A stretch of DNA of 15,922 bases from an uncultured Roseburia sp. (GCA_934292805.1 CAKQXQ010000048.1:1-15922), one strand, 5' to 3'; numbered from the stretch's first letter, positions 1 through 6,923 are shown. Numbers and translations are program-made. The notes: generated from the sequence alone by a model not told the origin.

Positions 1-363
1 GATGATTACGGCCCAATCTGGCCAATGAGCATTGCTCCATGGCAGGTACACATCTGTGCAATGAACCTTGATAAAGAAGGTGTCAGAGAAGTGGCAGATT
101 CCTTATATGAGAATTTGCAGAATGCCGGTATCGAAGTGATCTATGATGACCGTTCCGTAAGTGCCGGAAATAAGTTCTCAGATGCAGATCTTTTAGGCGT
201 TCCGGTTCGTGTTGTTGTAAGCCCACGTAACTTAAAAGAATCAGTCGTAGAGGTTTCTACCCGCGACAAGAGTCTTATGGAAAAAGTTCCGGTAGAGAAT
301 GCAGAGCAGTTTGTAAAGGAACTTGTTGAGAAGCTGAAGAGAGAGTGCAATGAAGTAAAATAA
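1..363 (+). CDS. proS: Proline--tRNA ligase, C-terminal part (5' end outside window)
   Basis: Partial gene, open in frame 1 from base 1 and ending at a TAA at 361-363, so about 120 C-terminal residues are present. Prolyl-tRNA synthetase charges tRNA-Pro in the cytoplasm. The visible part is the class II anticodon-binding domain: it starts with GPIWP and IAPWQVHI, followed by an alternating strand/helix region with IEVIYDDR, SAGNKFSDADLLGVP and RVVVSPRNLKE, the usual order in bacterial ProS. The catalytic domain, including motifs 1-3 and any editing insertion, lies upstream of the window. The start cannot be judged; an internal ATG at base 25 is not the real start because the homology runs through it. 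A strong terminator follows 35 nt after the stop, so proS ends its transcript here. Other class IIa synthetases share this fold, but the motif wording fits ProS best. Confidence 0.9.
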   Translation, partial: DDYGPIWPMSIAPWQVHICAMNLDKEGVREVADSLYENLQNAGIEVIYDDRSVSAGNKFSDADLLGVPVRVVVSPRNLKESVVEVSTRDKSLMEKVPVENAEQFVKELVEKLKRECNEVK

Positions 364-397
364 TGCAGAAATTAAAAATTCAAGTCTCGTGATGAGC

Positions 398-438
398 AAA
401 AAGGACATCTGTCAGGAATTGTGACAGATGTCCTTTTT
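398..438 (+). terminator. Intrinsic terminator of proS
   Basis: A perfect 17-bp stem (398-414 with 422-438) closes a 7-nt loop, with an A-run at the 5' foot and a T-run at the 3' foot. The symmetric A/T tails mean it could also stop transcription coming from the minus strand, where the decayed nuclease gene at 455-759 ends. Confidence 0.93.
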
Positions 439-454
439 GAAAATTAGAAAACAG

Positions 455-759
455 TTATTTTTCAATTGAGTTTTGCAGATTTAGAACTTCTTCTAAGGTC
501 AGACCGGAAATAACTGCAATTTTTTCTCTTCTAATTCTTTATCATATTCAAAAATGCTCATACTGATAACCTCCGCACGGTTTCTTGAAAGAAAATCTGC
601 AAGAATTCCTTCCTGAATGCATTCATCAACAGCACGCTGTACCGCCTGATCGAGTGGTGCGGTGGCAGCATAGCTGCGGACTCGGGCAACATATTGGGAA
701 TATTCCCTTAAAGTATCACAATGGTGCATTAATTCTGAGTTATGCCTGCTTTTATAATT
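455..759 (-). pseudogene. Remnant of an Rpn/PD-(D/E)XK nuclease-family transposase, C-terminal fragment
   Basis: On the minus strand, about 80 residues read like the C-terminal region of the Rpn (recombination-promoting nuclease)/PD-(D/E)XK nuclease transposase family common in Lachnospiraceae. Recognisable pieces are HNSELMHHCDTLREYSQYV, DQAVQRAVDECIQEGILAD, FLSRNRAEVISMSIFEYD. This frame ends at a TGA at 499-501 after a short off-family tail. A neighbouring frame (stop at 455-457) encodes VISGLTLEEVLNLQ, which resembles the true family tail, so a frameshift, probably with an internal deletion, separates the two. The N-terminal catalytic half is missing: upstream of about base 759 no homology can be read, and the ATG at 808-810 only opens a chance extension. 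The whole is best called a non-functional relic. The family assignment is from memory of its conserved wording; exact ends are approximate. Confidence 0.75.
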
Positions 760-968
760 GGTTGATGGATAATAATAAAAGCATAGATACGAATGAGATA
801 CACAGATCATGAATAGAATCTGGTAATTTTATAATACAGAAAAATAGATGGCAAATATGCCAACAAAGATTTTGCGAAATATGCTTTGTGTTATTGTAAC
901 ATGAGACGAGTGTTATAAGCAACACCAAAAATATAAAATATGAACTAAAATAGCAATGTAAAAAAATA
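760..968. other. AT-rich spacer with no recognisable gene
   Basis: Very AT-rich DNA between the nuclease relic and the promoter of the next gene. Short reading frames here look like chance. Modest inverted repeats are visible, for example 888-892 with 921-925 enclosing 895-901 with 911-917, but there is no T-run to make a terminator and no match to a known RNA. Confidence 0.5.
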
Positions 969-997
969 TTTTGCATGAGTATGTATTATGTTATGAT
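969..997 (+). promoter_or_regulatory. Probable extended -10 promoter for the UbiV-like gene
   Basis: TG-T-TATGAT at 989-997 is an extended -10 element. A weak -35, TTTTGC, lies at 969-974 with a 17-nt spacer. Transcription would begin near 1004, about 45 nt before the ATG at 1050. Confidence 0.55.
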
Positions 998-1049
998 AAA
1001 ACAAACATGCAGCAAGCAGTTTAAGTATAAGTAAAAGCAGGAAAACAGT

Positions 1050-2426
1050 ATGACAAAATTAAACGGAATCCCTATGATCCCTTTTGGGTTGTTAAGTGCC
1101 TTTTGCAACGGTCAGGAAATAAGAATTACAGAATTATCTGAGGAAGCTTTTTCTTTTCGCGTACCGGAGAAAATAGAACAGAACGCGGAAATTGATATAC
1201 ATTTTTTTGATTTTTCAAAAGATGGCTATCATAAAGTGCGGCTGTCAGAAGAAGAAAGACGGATGGAAATGGCAGAAAAGATGCCGTTTTTTTACATTTA
1301 TACTGTTTGGACAAAAAAGAATGAGTACAGAGAGCAGGTAAAGCGGCTGATCTTAGATTATGACCGTTATATTTCATTAAAGCTTACCGGAGACGATGCA
1401 TATCTTTCTGAAAAAATGGTAAATTATCCGGCAGAGCTGGATGAAAAGTTTATTGATAATTTTACAGAGCAGAAGAAAGAATGGTTTTGTCTGGATGGGA
1501 AAGTGCAGATGCAACAAAAGTGGAGTATGGAAGCTTTGCCAAAGTTCGAACTTGCGATCACGATAGACAGACCGAAATTATATGAAGCATTTTTGAAAAA
1601 GGATTGGCAGATTTTTTGTAAAGATTACTGGAAAGACAATTTCTTACAAAATCATCCGCTTAGCCGAAAAACAATTACAAGGATCTATCTTGGGAATCAG
1701 TTTTGCCACAATCTTTTTCCGGAGAAAGAGCAGCTTTTTGGAATGTTGGAAAAGGCAGCGGCAGAAAAGATTGCGGTGACACTGGCATTTCCATATATCA
1801 GGGATTCTTTGTTGGAAGAAACGGATGCGTTGCTGCAGGAACTGAATCTGTGGTGTGAAAATAAGCAGGGGAAAACCAACTCTGAACTGGAAATCATCGT
1901 AAATGACTGGGCAATGCCGGCTCTCCTAAAAGAAAAGCCGTATTTAAAACCGGTACTCGGAGTTTTGTTAAACAAACGAAGAAAAGATACCAGGCTTTCT
2001 TATAAACAGGGATATGAAAATCGTGTGGACAGTCTTGCAGAAAATAATCTGAATTGTGGATTCTATCAGGATTATTTAAAGAATGGATACAATATAGAAA
2101 GATTTGAATTCGAATCCTGCGGATATCCGGTGACAATTCCGAAAGGATGGCATAGTCTTCACCTGCCGTTCTTTCAGACGAACACATCGCAATATTGTAC
2201 GCTTTATGCTGCCTGTAAATATGGAGACCGAGGAAGGCAGCAGTTGCCGGAAAATTGTCCGCATTTCTGTGACAGGAAAGTATTTTTATACCCAAAGCAT
2301 CTGAACATGGTCGGACGGTACAACTCCCTGTTCGGATATGATGATGGGATCCTTTGGGATGAAAAGCAGATAAAAAATTATCTGAAGCAGGGAATTGACC
2401 GGGTTGTGATGAATCTGTCGTTATAG
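1050..2426 (+). CDS. U32-type protein resembling UbiV, with an extra N-terminal domain
   Basis: 458 residues. From about residue 210 the protein reads like the peptidase-U32 relative UbiV. RIYLGNQFC (Cys219) matches the LGE-x-x-C strand near the UbiV N-terminus, and then come alternating TIM-barrel-like segments (AVTLAFPYI, LEIIVNDWAM, PVLGVLLN). The C-terminal part has Cys383, Cys389, Cys403 and Cys407. Cys389-X13-Cys403-X3-Cys407 together with Cys219 resembles the four cysteines that hold a [4Fe-4S] cluster in E. coli UbiV (C180-X12-C193-X3-C197 plus C39). Residues 1-200 are an additional region with a PilZ-like strand pattern (IRITELSEEAFSFRV), but no clear c-di-GMP RxxxR motif. The start has AGGA at 1039-1042, 7 nt upstream. 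There is no signal peptide, so it is probably cytoplasmic. The substrate is unknown. The UbiU-like partner gene is at 4141. Family call: fairly confident; function: open. Confidence 0.65.
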   Translation: MTKLNGIPMIPFGLLSAFCNGQEIRITELSEEAFSFRVPEKIEQNAEIDIHFFDFSKDGYHKVRLSEEERRMEMAEKMPFFYIYTVWTKKNEYREQVKRLILDYDRYISLKLTGDDAYLSEKMVNYPAELDEKFIDNFTEQKKEWFCLDGKVQMQQKWSMEALPKFELAITIDRPKLYEAFLKKDWQIFCKDYWKDNFLQNHPLSRKTITRIYLGNQFCHNLFPEKEQLFGMLEKAAAEKIAVTLAFPYIRDSLLEETDALLQELNLWCENKQGKTNSELEIIVNDWAMPALLKEKPYLKPVLGVLLNKRRKDTRLSYKQGYENRVDSLAENNLNCGFYQDYLKNGYNIERFEFESCGYPVTIPKGWHSLHLPFFQTNTSQYCTLYAACKYGDRGRQQLPENCPHFCDRKVFLYPKHLNMVGRYNSLFGYDDGILWDEKQIKNYLKQGIDRVVMNLSL

Positions 2427-2460
2427 ATAATCAATCATTCAGACCGGAAAAAGAAATTCC

Positions 2461-2489
2461 TTGAGGTTCCTATATGGAAACTATATAAT
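2461..2489 (+). promoter_or_regulatory. Sigma-A-type promoter for the AAA-ATPase/PDDEXK gene
   Basis: TTGAGG at 2461-2466 and a perfect TATAAT at 2484-2489 are separated by 17 nt. Transcription would start near 2496, giving a leader of about 55 nt. This gives the ATPase gene, and the U32 gene behind it, transcription independent of the gene at 1050. Confidence 0.78.
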
Positions 2490-2550
2490 AAAGAGTATAG
2501 AAAAATAATAATAAGTATCAGACAGGGTATCAAGAGGAGAAACGTCACTT

Positions 2551-4137
2551 ATGGGAAGTTATCTTAATCCGGGCAGTGCCGCATTTCAGGGAAGTCTGCG
2601 GTCACAAATTTATATTGATAAAAGCGGACTGATTGAAAAGATGAATGCAGTGCTTGGTACAGAGCAGAAATATGTCTGCGTGAGCAGACCAAGACGATTT
2701 GGAAAATCTATGGCGGCAAATATGCTTGCGGCATATTATGACAGAGATTGTGATACGAAGGAATTTTTTGATAAACTTAAAATCAGTCAGTCAGAAGAGT
2801 ATCTGAAGCATTTGAATCAGTATGATGTGTTAAAAATTAACATGCAGGAATTTTTGAGCGCAACACAGAGTATGGAAGAAATGTTAAGATTACTGCAAAA
2901 GAGGCTGATCACAGACTTGAAAAACAGATATTCTTCATATGAAATAGAAGATAATCTGGTATTTGCGATGCAGGATGTCTATGCCAACACGCACCACCCA
3001 TTCATCATTTTGATTGATGAATGGGACTGCCTGTTCCGTGAATACGAGCAGCACAAAGAAGCACAAAAAAAATATCTTGACTTCCTGCGGTTCTGGCTAA
3101 AGGACAAAGATTATATTGCCCTTGCATATATGACTGGAATCCTTCCGATAAAAAAATACGGTTCCCATTCAGCACTGAATATGTTTATGGAATATTCTAT
3201 GACAGATCCGGGAAATATCGCGGAATTTTTTGGCTTTACAGAAGAAGAAGTGAAAAAACTCTGTGAAGAGTATGTTATGAATTTTGAAGAAGCAAAAGCA
3301 TGGTATAACGGTTATGGTCTTATTTCACACAGCTATTTGGGGGACAGAAAATATTCAATATATAGTCCAAAGTCAGTTGTGGAGGCAATGCTGCGTCACA
3401 AATTTGGGACATACTGGAACCGGACAGAAACATATGAAGCGTTGAAGGTCTATATCCAGATGAATATGGATGGATTGAAGGATGCTGTTGTTCAGATGCT
3501 GGCAGGAGAGGGAGTCCGTATCAATACAGGAACATTCAGCAATGATATGACGACATTTGCAACAAAAGATGATGTGTTGACCTTACTTGTTCATCTGGGA
3601 TACCTGACCTATAACAGCGAGACAGAAAAAGTCACGATCCCAAATAAAGAAGTGTCACAGGAATATATTAACGCGATTAGTACGATGGACTGGCATGAGG
3701 TCATGCGTTCAGTGGAAAATTCCCGAAAATTATTGGAGGCATTATGGAATCGGGATGCAAAAGCAGTTGCAGCAGGAATCGAGAATGTTCATGATGAGAT
3801 TTCAATCCTTCAATATCATGATGAAAACTCATTAAGCTGCACGATTCATCTGGCATTTTATTTTGCAAGAGAATATTACAATATTGTCCGGGAACTTCCA
3901 ACAGGAAAAGGATTTGCGGATGTATGTTTTATCCCAAGAAAAATACATGCAGATAAACCGGCAGTCATTATGGAACTGAAATGGAACAAGGATGCAGAGG
4001 GAGCAATTGCACAGATCAAAGAGAGGAACTATGTAAAAGCATTGGAAGATTACAAAGGAGAACTGCTTCTTTGTGGAATTAATTATGACAAAAAGACAAA
4101 GACGCATACCTGCGAGATAGAAAAGGTGGAACTTTAA
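2551..4137 (+). CDS. AAA-ATPase-like protein with C-terminal PDDEXK nuclease domain
   Basis: 528 residues, the normal length for this family (AAA-ATPase_like plus PDDEXK_9), common in Bacteroidetes and Clostridia but without a settled function. The N-terminus has the family opening (IYIDKSGLI) and a Walker A-type loop RPRRFGKS at residues 46-53. A Walker B-type strand, FIILIDEWD, lies at 151-159. The C-terminal nuclease-like signature is Asp457 (GFADVCFIP) followed by Glu475-Leu-Lys477 (VIMELKW), the D...ExK pattern of the PD-(D/E)XK fold, so both ATPase and nuclease motifs look intact. GAGGAG at 2534-2539 lies 11 nt before the ATG. The gene has its own promoter and sits between two U32-type genes; the following gene begins 3 nt after its stop. 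Such genes often occur in many copies and are suspected selfish or defence elements, but that is not shown here. Confidence 0.85.
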   Translation: MGSYLNPGSAAFQGSLRSQIYIDKSGLIEKMNAVLGTEQKYVCVSRPRRFGKSMAANMLAAYYDRDCDTKEFFDKLKISQSEEYLKHLNQYDVLKINMQEFLSATQSMEEMLRLLQKRLITDLKNRYSSYEIEDNLVFAMQDVYANTHHPFIILIDEWDCLFREYEQHKEAQKKYLDFLRFWLKDKDYIALAYMTGILPIKKYGSHSALNMFMEYSMTDPGNIAEFFGFTEEEVKKLCEEYVMNFEEAKAWYNGYGLISHSYLGDRKYSIYSPKSVVEAMLRHKFGTYWNRTETYEALKVYIQMNMDGLKDAVVQMLAGEGVRINTGTFSNDMTTFATKDDVLTLLVHLGYLTYNSETEKVTIPNKEVSQEYINAISTMDWHEVMRSVENSRKLLEALWNRDAKAVAAGIENVHDEISILQYHDENSLSCTIHLAFYFAREYYNIVRELPTGKGFADVCFIPRKIHADKPAVIMELKWNKDAEGAIAQIKERNYVKALEDYKGELLLCGINYDKKTKTHTCEIEKVEL

Positions 4138-4140
4138 CAG

Positions 4141-5130
4141 ATGCAGATCGTTGCAGGTTTAGGAAGCATTGATGAATATGAGAGATTTGTAAAAGCCGGA
4201 GCAGATGAATTTTTCTGCGGTTATGTGCCATTTTCCTGGGCGGAAAAATATGGTGTGATGAATCCGTTAAACCGCCGGGAAGTGCTTTGTTATAATGTCC
4301 AGATCGGTTCGATGAGTGAGCTTCAGATCCTGAAAAAGATGGTGGACTATTATGGAAAACAGGTGAAGCTGACATTTAATTCACTTTATTATACGAAAGA
4401 GCAGTATCCAATGATCGCTGAGATTATCACACAGTGTATGCAGGCAGGATTTGAAAATTTTATTATTGCAGATCCTGCACTGATTCTGTATCTCAGGCGG
4501 CAGGAGATTCATTGTGGCATTCACTTAAGTGGTGAGATGGCAGAAGTAAACCGTATTATGTTAAAAGAGATGATGCAGTTTGATATCCGGCGTGTGATTT
4601 TTCACCGGAAAAATTCATTGGATGACATGGAAAACTGTATTTCACACATAAGAAGAATGAGCATTTCACCGGAAGAGTATGAAGCTTTCATTTTAAATGA
4701 ACTCTGTCAGTTCTCCGGTGCATTCTGCAATTCCCTGCATTGTGATGAGCTGACGCATTTGTGCAGAGTGCCTTATAAGCTTGGCAATCTGTACCCAGAG
4801 GAAAAAGAAAATCTGCCTGTCAGAGAAAAACTGAAAACAGAGAAAAGACCGGAAACAGACGAAGAGGAACTGCCTTACGATGCAGATGGTTATCTTACCG
4901 GAAGTACCGGCTGTGGACTTTGTGCCCTTTATCGGATGAAGCAGATCGGGATCACACATTTAAAGCTGGTTGGACGCGGAAATTATACAGATTTTATGGA
5001 ACGGGATATCCGACAGTTACGAAAAGCATTGGAATTGCTGGATGATGCAGAAAATGAGGCCGATTATCAGAAAACAATGCGGAAAGCTGTTTTTCCGGAA
5101 GGCTGTGGAAAAAAGTGCTATTATTTATAA
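4141..5130 (+). CDS. Peptidase U32 family protein resembling UbiU
   Basis: 329 residues. The N-terminus (GSIDEYERFVKAGADEFFCGY) is the U32 opening strand-helix-strand. The cysteine core follows the U32/UbiU order: Cys189-X6-Cys196 (NELCQFSGAFC), then Cys208 in LCRVPYKL, then Cys261 in GCGLC, followed by a helix and ITHLKLVGR. This matches the UbiU [4Fe-4S] ligands (C169-X6-C176, C193, C232) in order, with a charged, Glu/Lys-rich insert at about 218-250 between the third and fourth ligands. The protein lacks the C-terminal extension of the longer U32 hydroxylases such as RlhA and TrhP. AAGGTGG at 4123-4129 lies inside the end of the upstream ATPase gene, whose stop is 3 nt away, so translation is probably coupled. 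U32 proteins characterised so far carry out O2-independent hydroxylations rather than proteolysis; the substrate here is unknown. It is probably a heterodimer partner of the protein at 1050. Confidence 0.8.
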   Translation: MQIVAGLGSIDEYERFVKAGADEFFCGYVPFSWAEKYGVMNPLNRREVLCYNVQIGSMSELQILKKMVDYYGKQVKLTFNSLYYTKEQYPMIAEIITQCMQAGFENFIIADPALILYLRRQEIHCGIHLSGEMAEVNRIMLKEMMQFDIRRVIFHRKNSLDDMENCISHIRRMSISPEEYEAFILNELCQFSGAFCNSLHCDELTHLCRVPYKLGNLYPEEKENLPVREKLKTEKRPETDEEELPYDADGYLTGSTGCGLCALYRMKQIGITHLKLVGRGNYTDFMERDIRQLRKALELLDDAENEADYQKTMRKAVFPEGCGKKCYYL

Positions 5131-5178
5131 ATAGCTGTTTTATAAGTCTTGGCAATTGATTTTATTAAAAATAATGAT

Positions 5179-5208
5179 TTTTCAGACAGAGAGAATCTGT
5201 GCTATACT
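5179..5208 (+). promoter_or_regulatory. Extended -10 promoter of the purine permease
   Basis: TG-C-TATACT at 5200-5208 is an extended -10. A weak -35 (TTTTCA) lies at 5179-5184. Transcription would start near 5215, leaving a leader of about 95 nt. Confidence 0.6.
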
Positions 5209-5224
5209 TTTTACAGTTTATAGT

Positions 5225-5292
5225 CAGATTCTTTTTCTGTACCCAAATATCAATATTGGGTGTACAGATGATCTGCGCAAAACGAGAAAAAG
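5225..5292 (+). promoter_or_regulatory. Structured 5' leader of the purine permease, class unknown
   Basis: CAGAT at 5225-5229 pairs with ATCTG at 5271-5275 and encloses a hairpin formed by CTGTAC at 5237-5242 with GTACAG at 5262-5267, extended inwards by CC/GG and AA/TT pairs. A competing pairing is possible between CTTTTTCT at 5231-5238 and AGAAAAAG at 5285-5292, just before the ribosome site at 5296-5300. The two folds exclude each other, as expected for a switch. The conserved core of the purine riboswitch is not seen, nor can I match preQ1 or another known class. There is no terminator hairpin in the leader, so any control would act on translation or mRNA stability. Confidence 0.35.
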
Positions 5293-5308
5293 TATAGGAG
5301 TTTGAGAA

Positions 5309-6712
5309 ATGGAAAAAACAAAAGAATACACATCTCCATATGAGATGGATGGAAGAATTCCACTGCCGAAAGCGATCATTTATGGTTTACAGCATGTACT
5401 GGCAATGTTTGTCGGAAACTTAACACCACTTATTGTGATCTGTGGAGCATGTGGCATTGGTGCAGCTTCTGATTTCGCAGAAGTTTATGTGGAATTATTA
5501 CAGAATGCAATGATCATTGCAGGTGTTGTTACATTAATACAGTTATTTTCAATTGGTCCGGTAGGCGGACGTGTGCCGATCATTATGGGAACCAGTTCCG
5601 GATTTATCGGTGTGTTCAAGAGTGTTACCGGTGTTATGGGTGGTGGCATCATTGCTTATGGTGCGATCATGGGTGCCTCTATTATCGGTGGACTTTTTGA
5701 AGGTGTGCTTGGATTTTTCCTGAAACCACTTCGTAAATTCTTCCCGGCAGTTGTAACGGGAACCGTTGTACTTTCAATCGGACTTTCTCTGATCAGTGTC
5801 GGCGTGAGTTCATTTGGAGGAGGATCTTCTGCCAATGATTATGGTTCTCTGGAGAACTTATTTATCGGACTTGTAGTTTTGATCATTATTCTTGGAGTAA
5901 AACATTTTGCAAAAGGAATGGCAAGCTCTTCTGCGATCCTGATCGGTATTATCGCCGGTTATATCATTTGCTTTGTAATGGGAATGATTCTTCCGACAAC
6001 AGCAGTAAATGCAGATGGTGTGGAATATACAAAAGCATGGGTGCTGAATTTTGACAAAGTAAGAAGTGCATCCTGGTTTGCATTACCGAGAGTAATGCCT
6101 GTAAAACCAATTTTTGATATGCGTGCGATCGTTCCTGTAATGATCATGTTCATCGTAACAGCAGTTGAGACGATCGGTGATATCTCAGGAGTTATGGAAG
6201 GTGGTCTTGGAAGAGAGGCAACCGACAAAGAACTTTCCGGTGGTGTGATCTGTGATGGACTTGGATCTTCTCTTGCAGCAGTATTTGGCGTACTTCCAAA
6301 TACTTCTTTCAGCCAGAACGTAGGTCTTGTAACGATGACAAAAGTTGTCAACCGTATGGCATTGGCCTGCGGAGCAGGGGTTCTGATCCTTTGTGGTTTA
6401 TTCCCAAAACTTGCTGCATTAATCTCTATCATGCCGCAAAGCGTTCTCGGCGGAGCAGCAGTTATGATGTTCTCTTCTATCGTAGTCAGTGGTATCCAGC
6501 TTATTACAAAAGAGAAGCTGACAGGAAGAAACATTACGATTGTATCTGTGGCACTGGGACTTGGATATGGACTTGGAGCAAATGGTGATATTTTAAGAAT
6601 GCTCCCGGATACAGTCCAGCTGATTTTTGGTGGTTCCGGAATCGTTCCTGCAGCTCTTGTTGCATTAATTTTAAATATTATTCTTCCAAAGGATGAACCT
6701 ACAGAAAAATAA
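5309..6712 (+). CDS. NCS2-family purine permease, xanthine/urate branch
   Basis: 467 residues, the usual length for nucleobase:cation symporter-2 proteins, which import a nucleobase with protons across the cytoplasmic membrane. The protein is a string of about 12-14 hydrophobic helices. Diagnostic segments are YGLQHVLAMFVGN in the first helix, the half-helix GTSSGFIG, ETIGDISGVMEGGLGR in the substrate-site helix with its key Glu, and NTSFSQNVGLV, the NCS2 signature. The Q-N-x-G form and the wording around it point to the xanthine/uric acid transporters (PbuX, PucJ) rather than uracil (UraA). AGGAG at 5296-5300 is 8 nt before the ATG. The gene is transcribed alone, with its own promoter and terminator. 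Exact substrate (xanthine, urate or both) cannot be settled from sequence. Confidence 0.88.
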   Translation: MEKTKEYTSPYEMDGRIPLPKAIIYGLQHVLAMFVGNLTPLIVICGACGIGAASDFAEVYVELLQNAMIIAGVVTLIQLFSIGPVGGRVPIIMGTSSGFIGVFKSVTGVMGGGIIAYGAIMGASIIGGLFEGVLGFFLKPLRKFFPAVVTGTVVLSIGLSLISVGVSSFGGGSSANDYGSLENLFIGLVVLIIILGVKHFAKGMASSSAILIGIIAGYIICFVMGMILPTTAVNADGVEYTKAWVLNFDKVRSASWFALPRVMPVKPIFDMRAIVPVMIMFIVTAVETIGDISGVMEGGLGREATDKELSGGVICDGLGSSLAAVFGVLPNTSFSQNVGLVTMTKVVNRMALACGAGVLILCGLFPKLAALISIMPQSVLGGAAVMMFSSIVVSGIQLITKEKLTGRNITIVSVALGLGYGLGANGDILRMLPDTVQLIFGGSGIVPAALVALILNIILPKDEPTEK

Positions 6713-6728
6713 CAGAATCCAGTATATG

Positions 6729-6760
6729 AAAAATGCCTGTGTCTTTGCACGGGCATTTTT
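6729..6760 (+). terminator. Intrinsic terminator of the purine permease
   Basis: A 13-bp stem (6729-6741 with 6748-6760, one G-T wobble) encloses a 6-nt loop, with five T at the 3' foot and five A at the 5' foot. Confidence 0.9.
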
Positions 6761-6885
6761 ATTATGTAATAGGAAACTTCGTTTCCATTACATAATAAAA
6801 GCTCCGCGAGGATCGCACTGCGGCGGATAAGAAGTATGTCGCATATTGCGACCCGCCGCAGGCGGAGAATCTCGCAAGCGAGCTT
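6761..6885. repeat. GC-rich multi-hairpin palindromic intergenic element
   Basis: About 125 bp made almost wholly of inverted repeats. Part one: a 10-bp stem (6761-6770 with 6787-6796), a one-base bulge, then a 6-bp stem (6772-6777 with 6781-6786) with loop TTC. Part two is nested: CTCCGC 6802-6807 with GCGGAG 6862-6867, CTGCGGCGG 6818-6826 with CCGCCGCAG 6853-6861, and an inner hairpin GTCGCA 6838-6843 with TGCGAC 6847-6852. Part three: CTCGC-AA-GCGAG at 6871-6882. AAGCT at 6799-6803 and AGCTT at 6881-6885 bracket parts two and three. It has much higher GC than its surroundings and no coding content. It resembles the REP/BIME or MITE-like repeats dispersed between genes; copy number cannot be seen from one window. 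Confidence 0.72.
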
Positions 6886-6894
6886 CTTTATTGC

Positions 6895-6923
6895 TTGCAG
6901 ATTTTGCAGTGTCTATTTATAAT
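6895..6923 (+). promoter_or_regulatory. Sigma-A-type promoter of tex
   Basis: TTGCAG at 6895-6900 and a perfect TATAAT at 6918-6923 with a 17-nt spacer. Start of transcription near 6930, about 25 nt before the ATG at 6955. The promoter sits directly after the palindromic element. Confidence 0.78.

Noticed and set aside
585..812. Plus-strand 75-codon frame
   Set aside because: Antisense shadow of the Rpn-type relic with no recognisable features and no ribosome site.
5117..5140. Possible terminator at the end of the UbiU-like gene (GCTATT with AATAGC)
   Set aside because: The stem is only 6 AT-rich bp overlapping the stop codon, and the T-run is short. Too weak to call.
5215..5308. Purine riboswitch upstream of the purine permease
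   Set aside because: The conserved loops and junction of the purine aptamer are not present; only unassigned pairing is visible.
5959..6756. Long open frame of 265 codons on the minus strand across the purine permease
   Set aside because: It lies wholly antisense to a clear NCS2 permease and runs through its terminator. Its protein is low-complexity Pro/Thr/Ser/Ile without family wording, as expected for the complement of membrane-protein codons.
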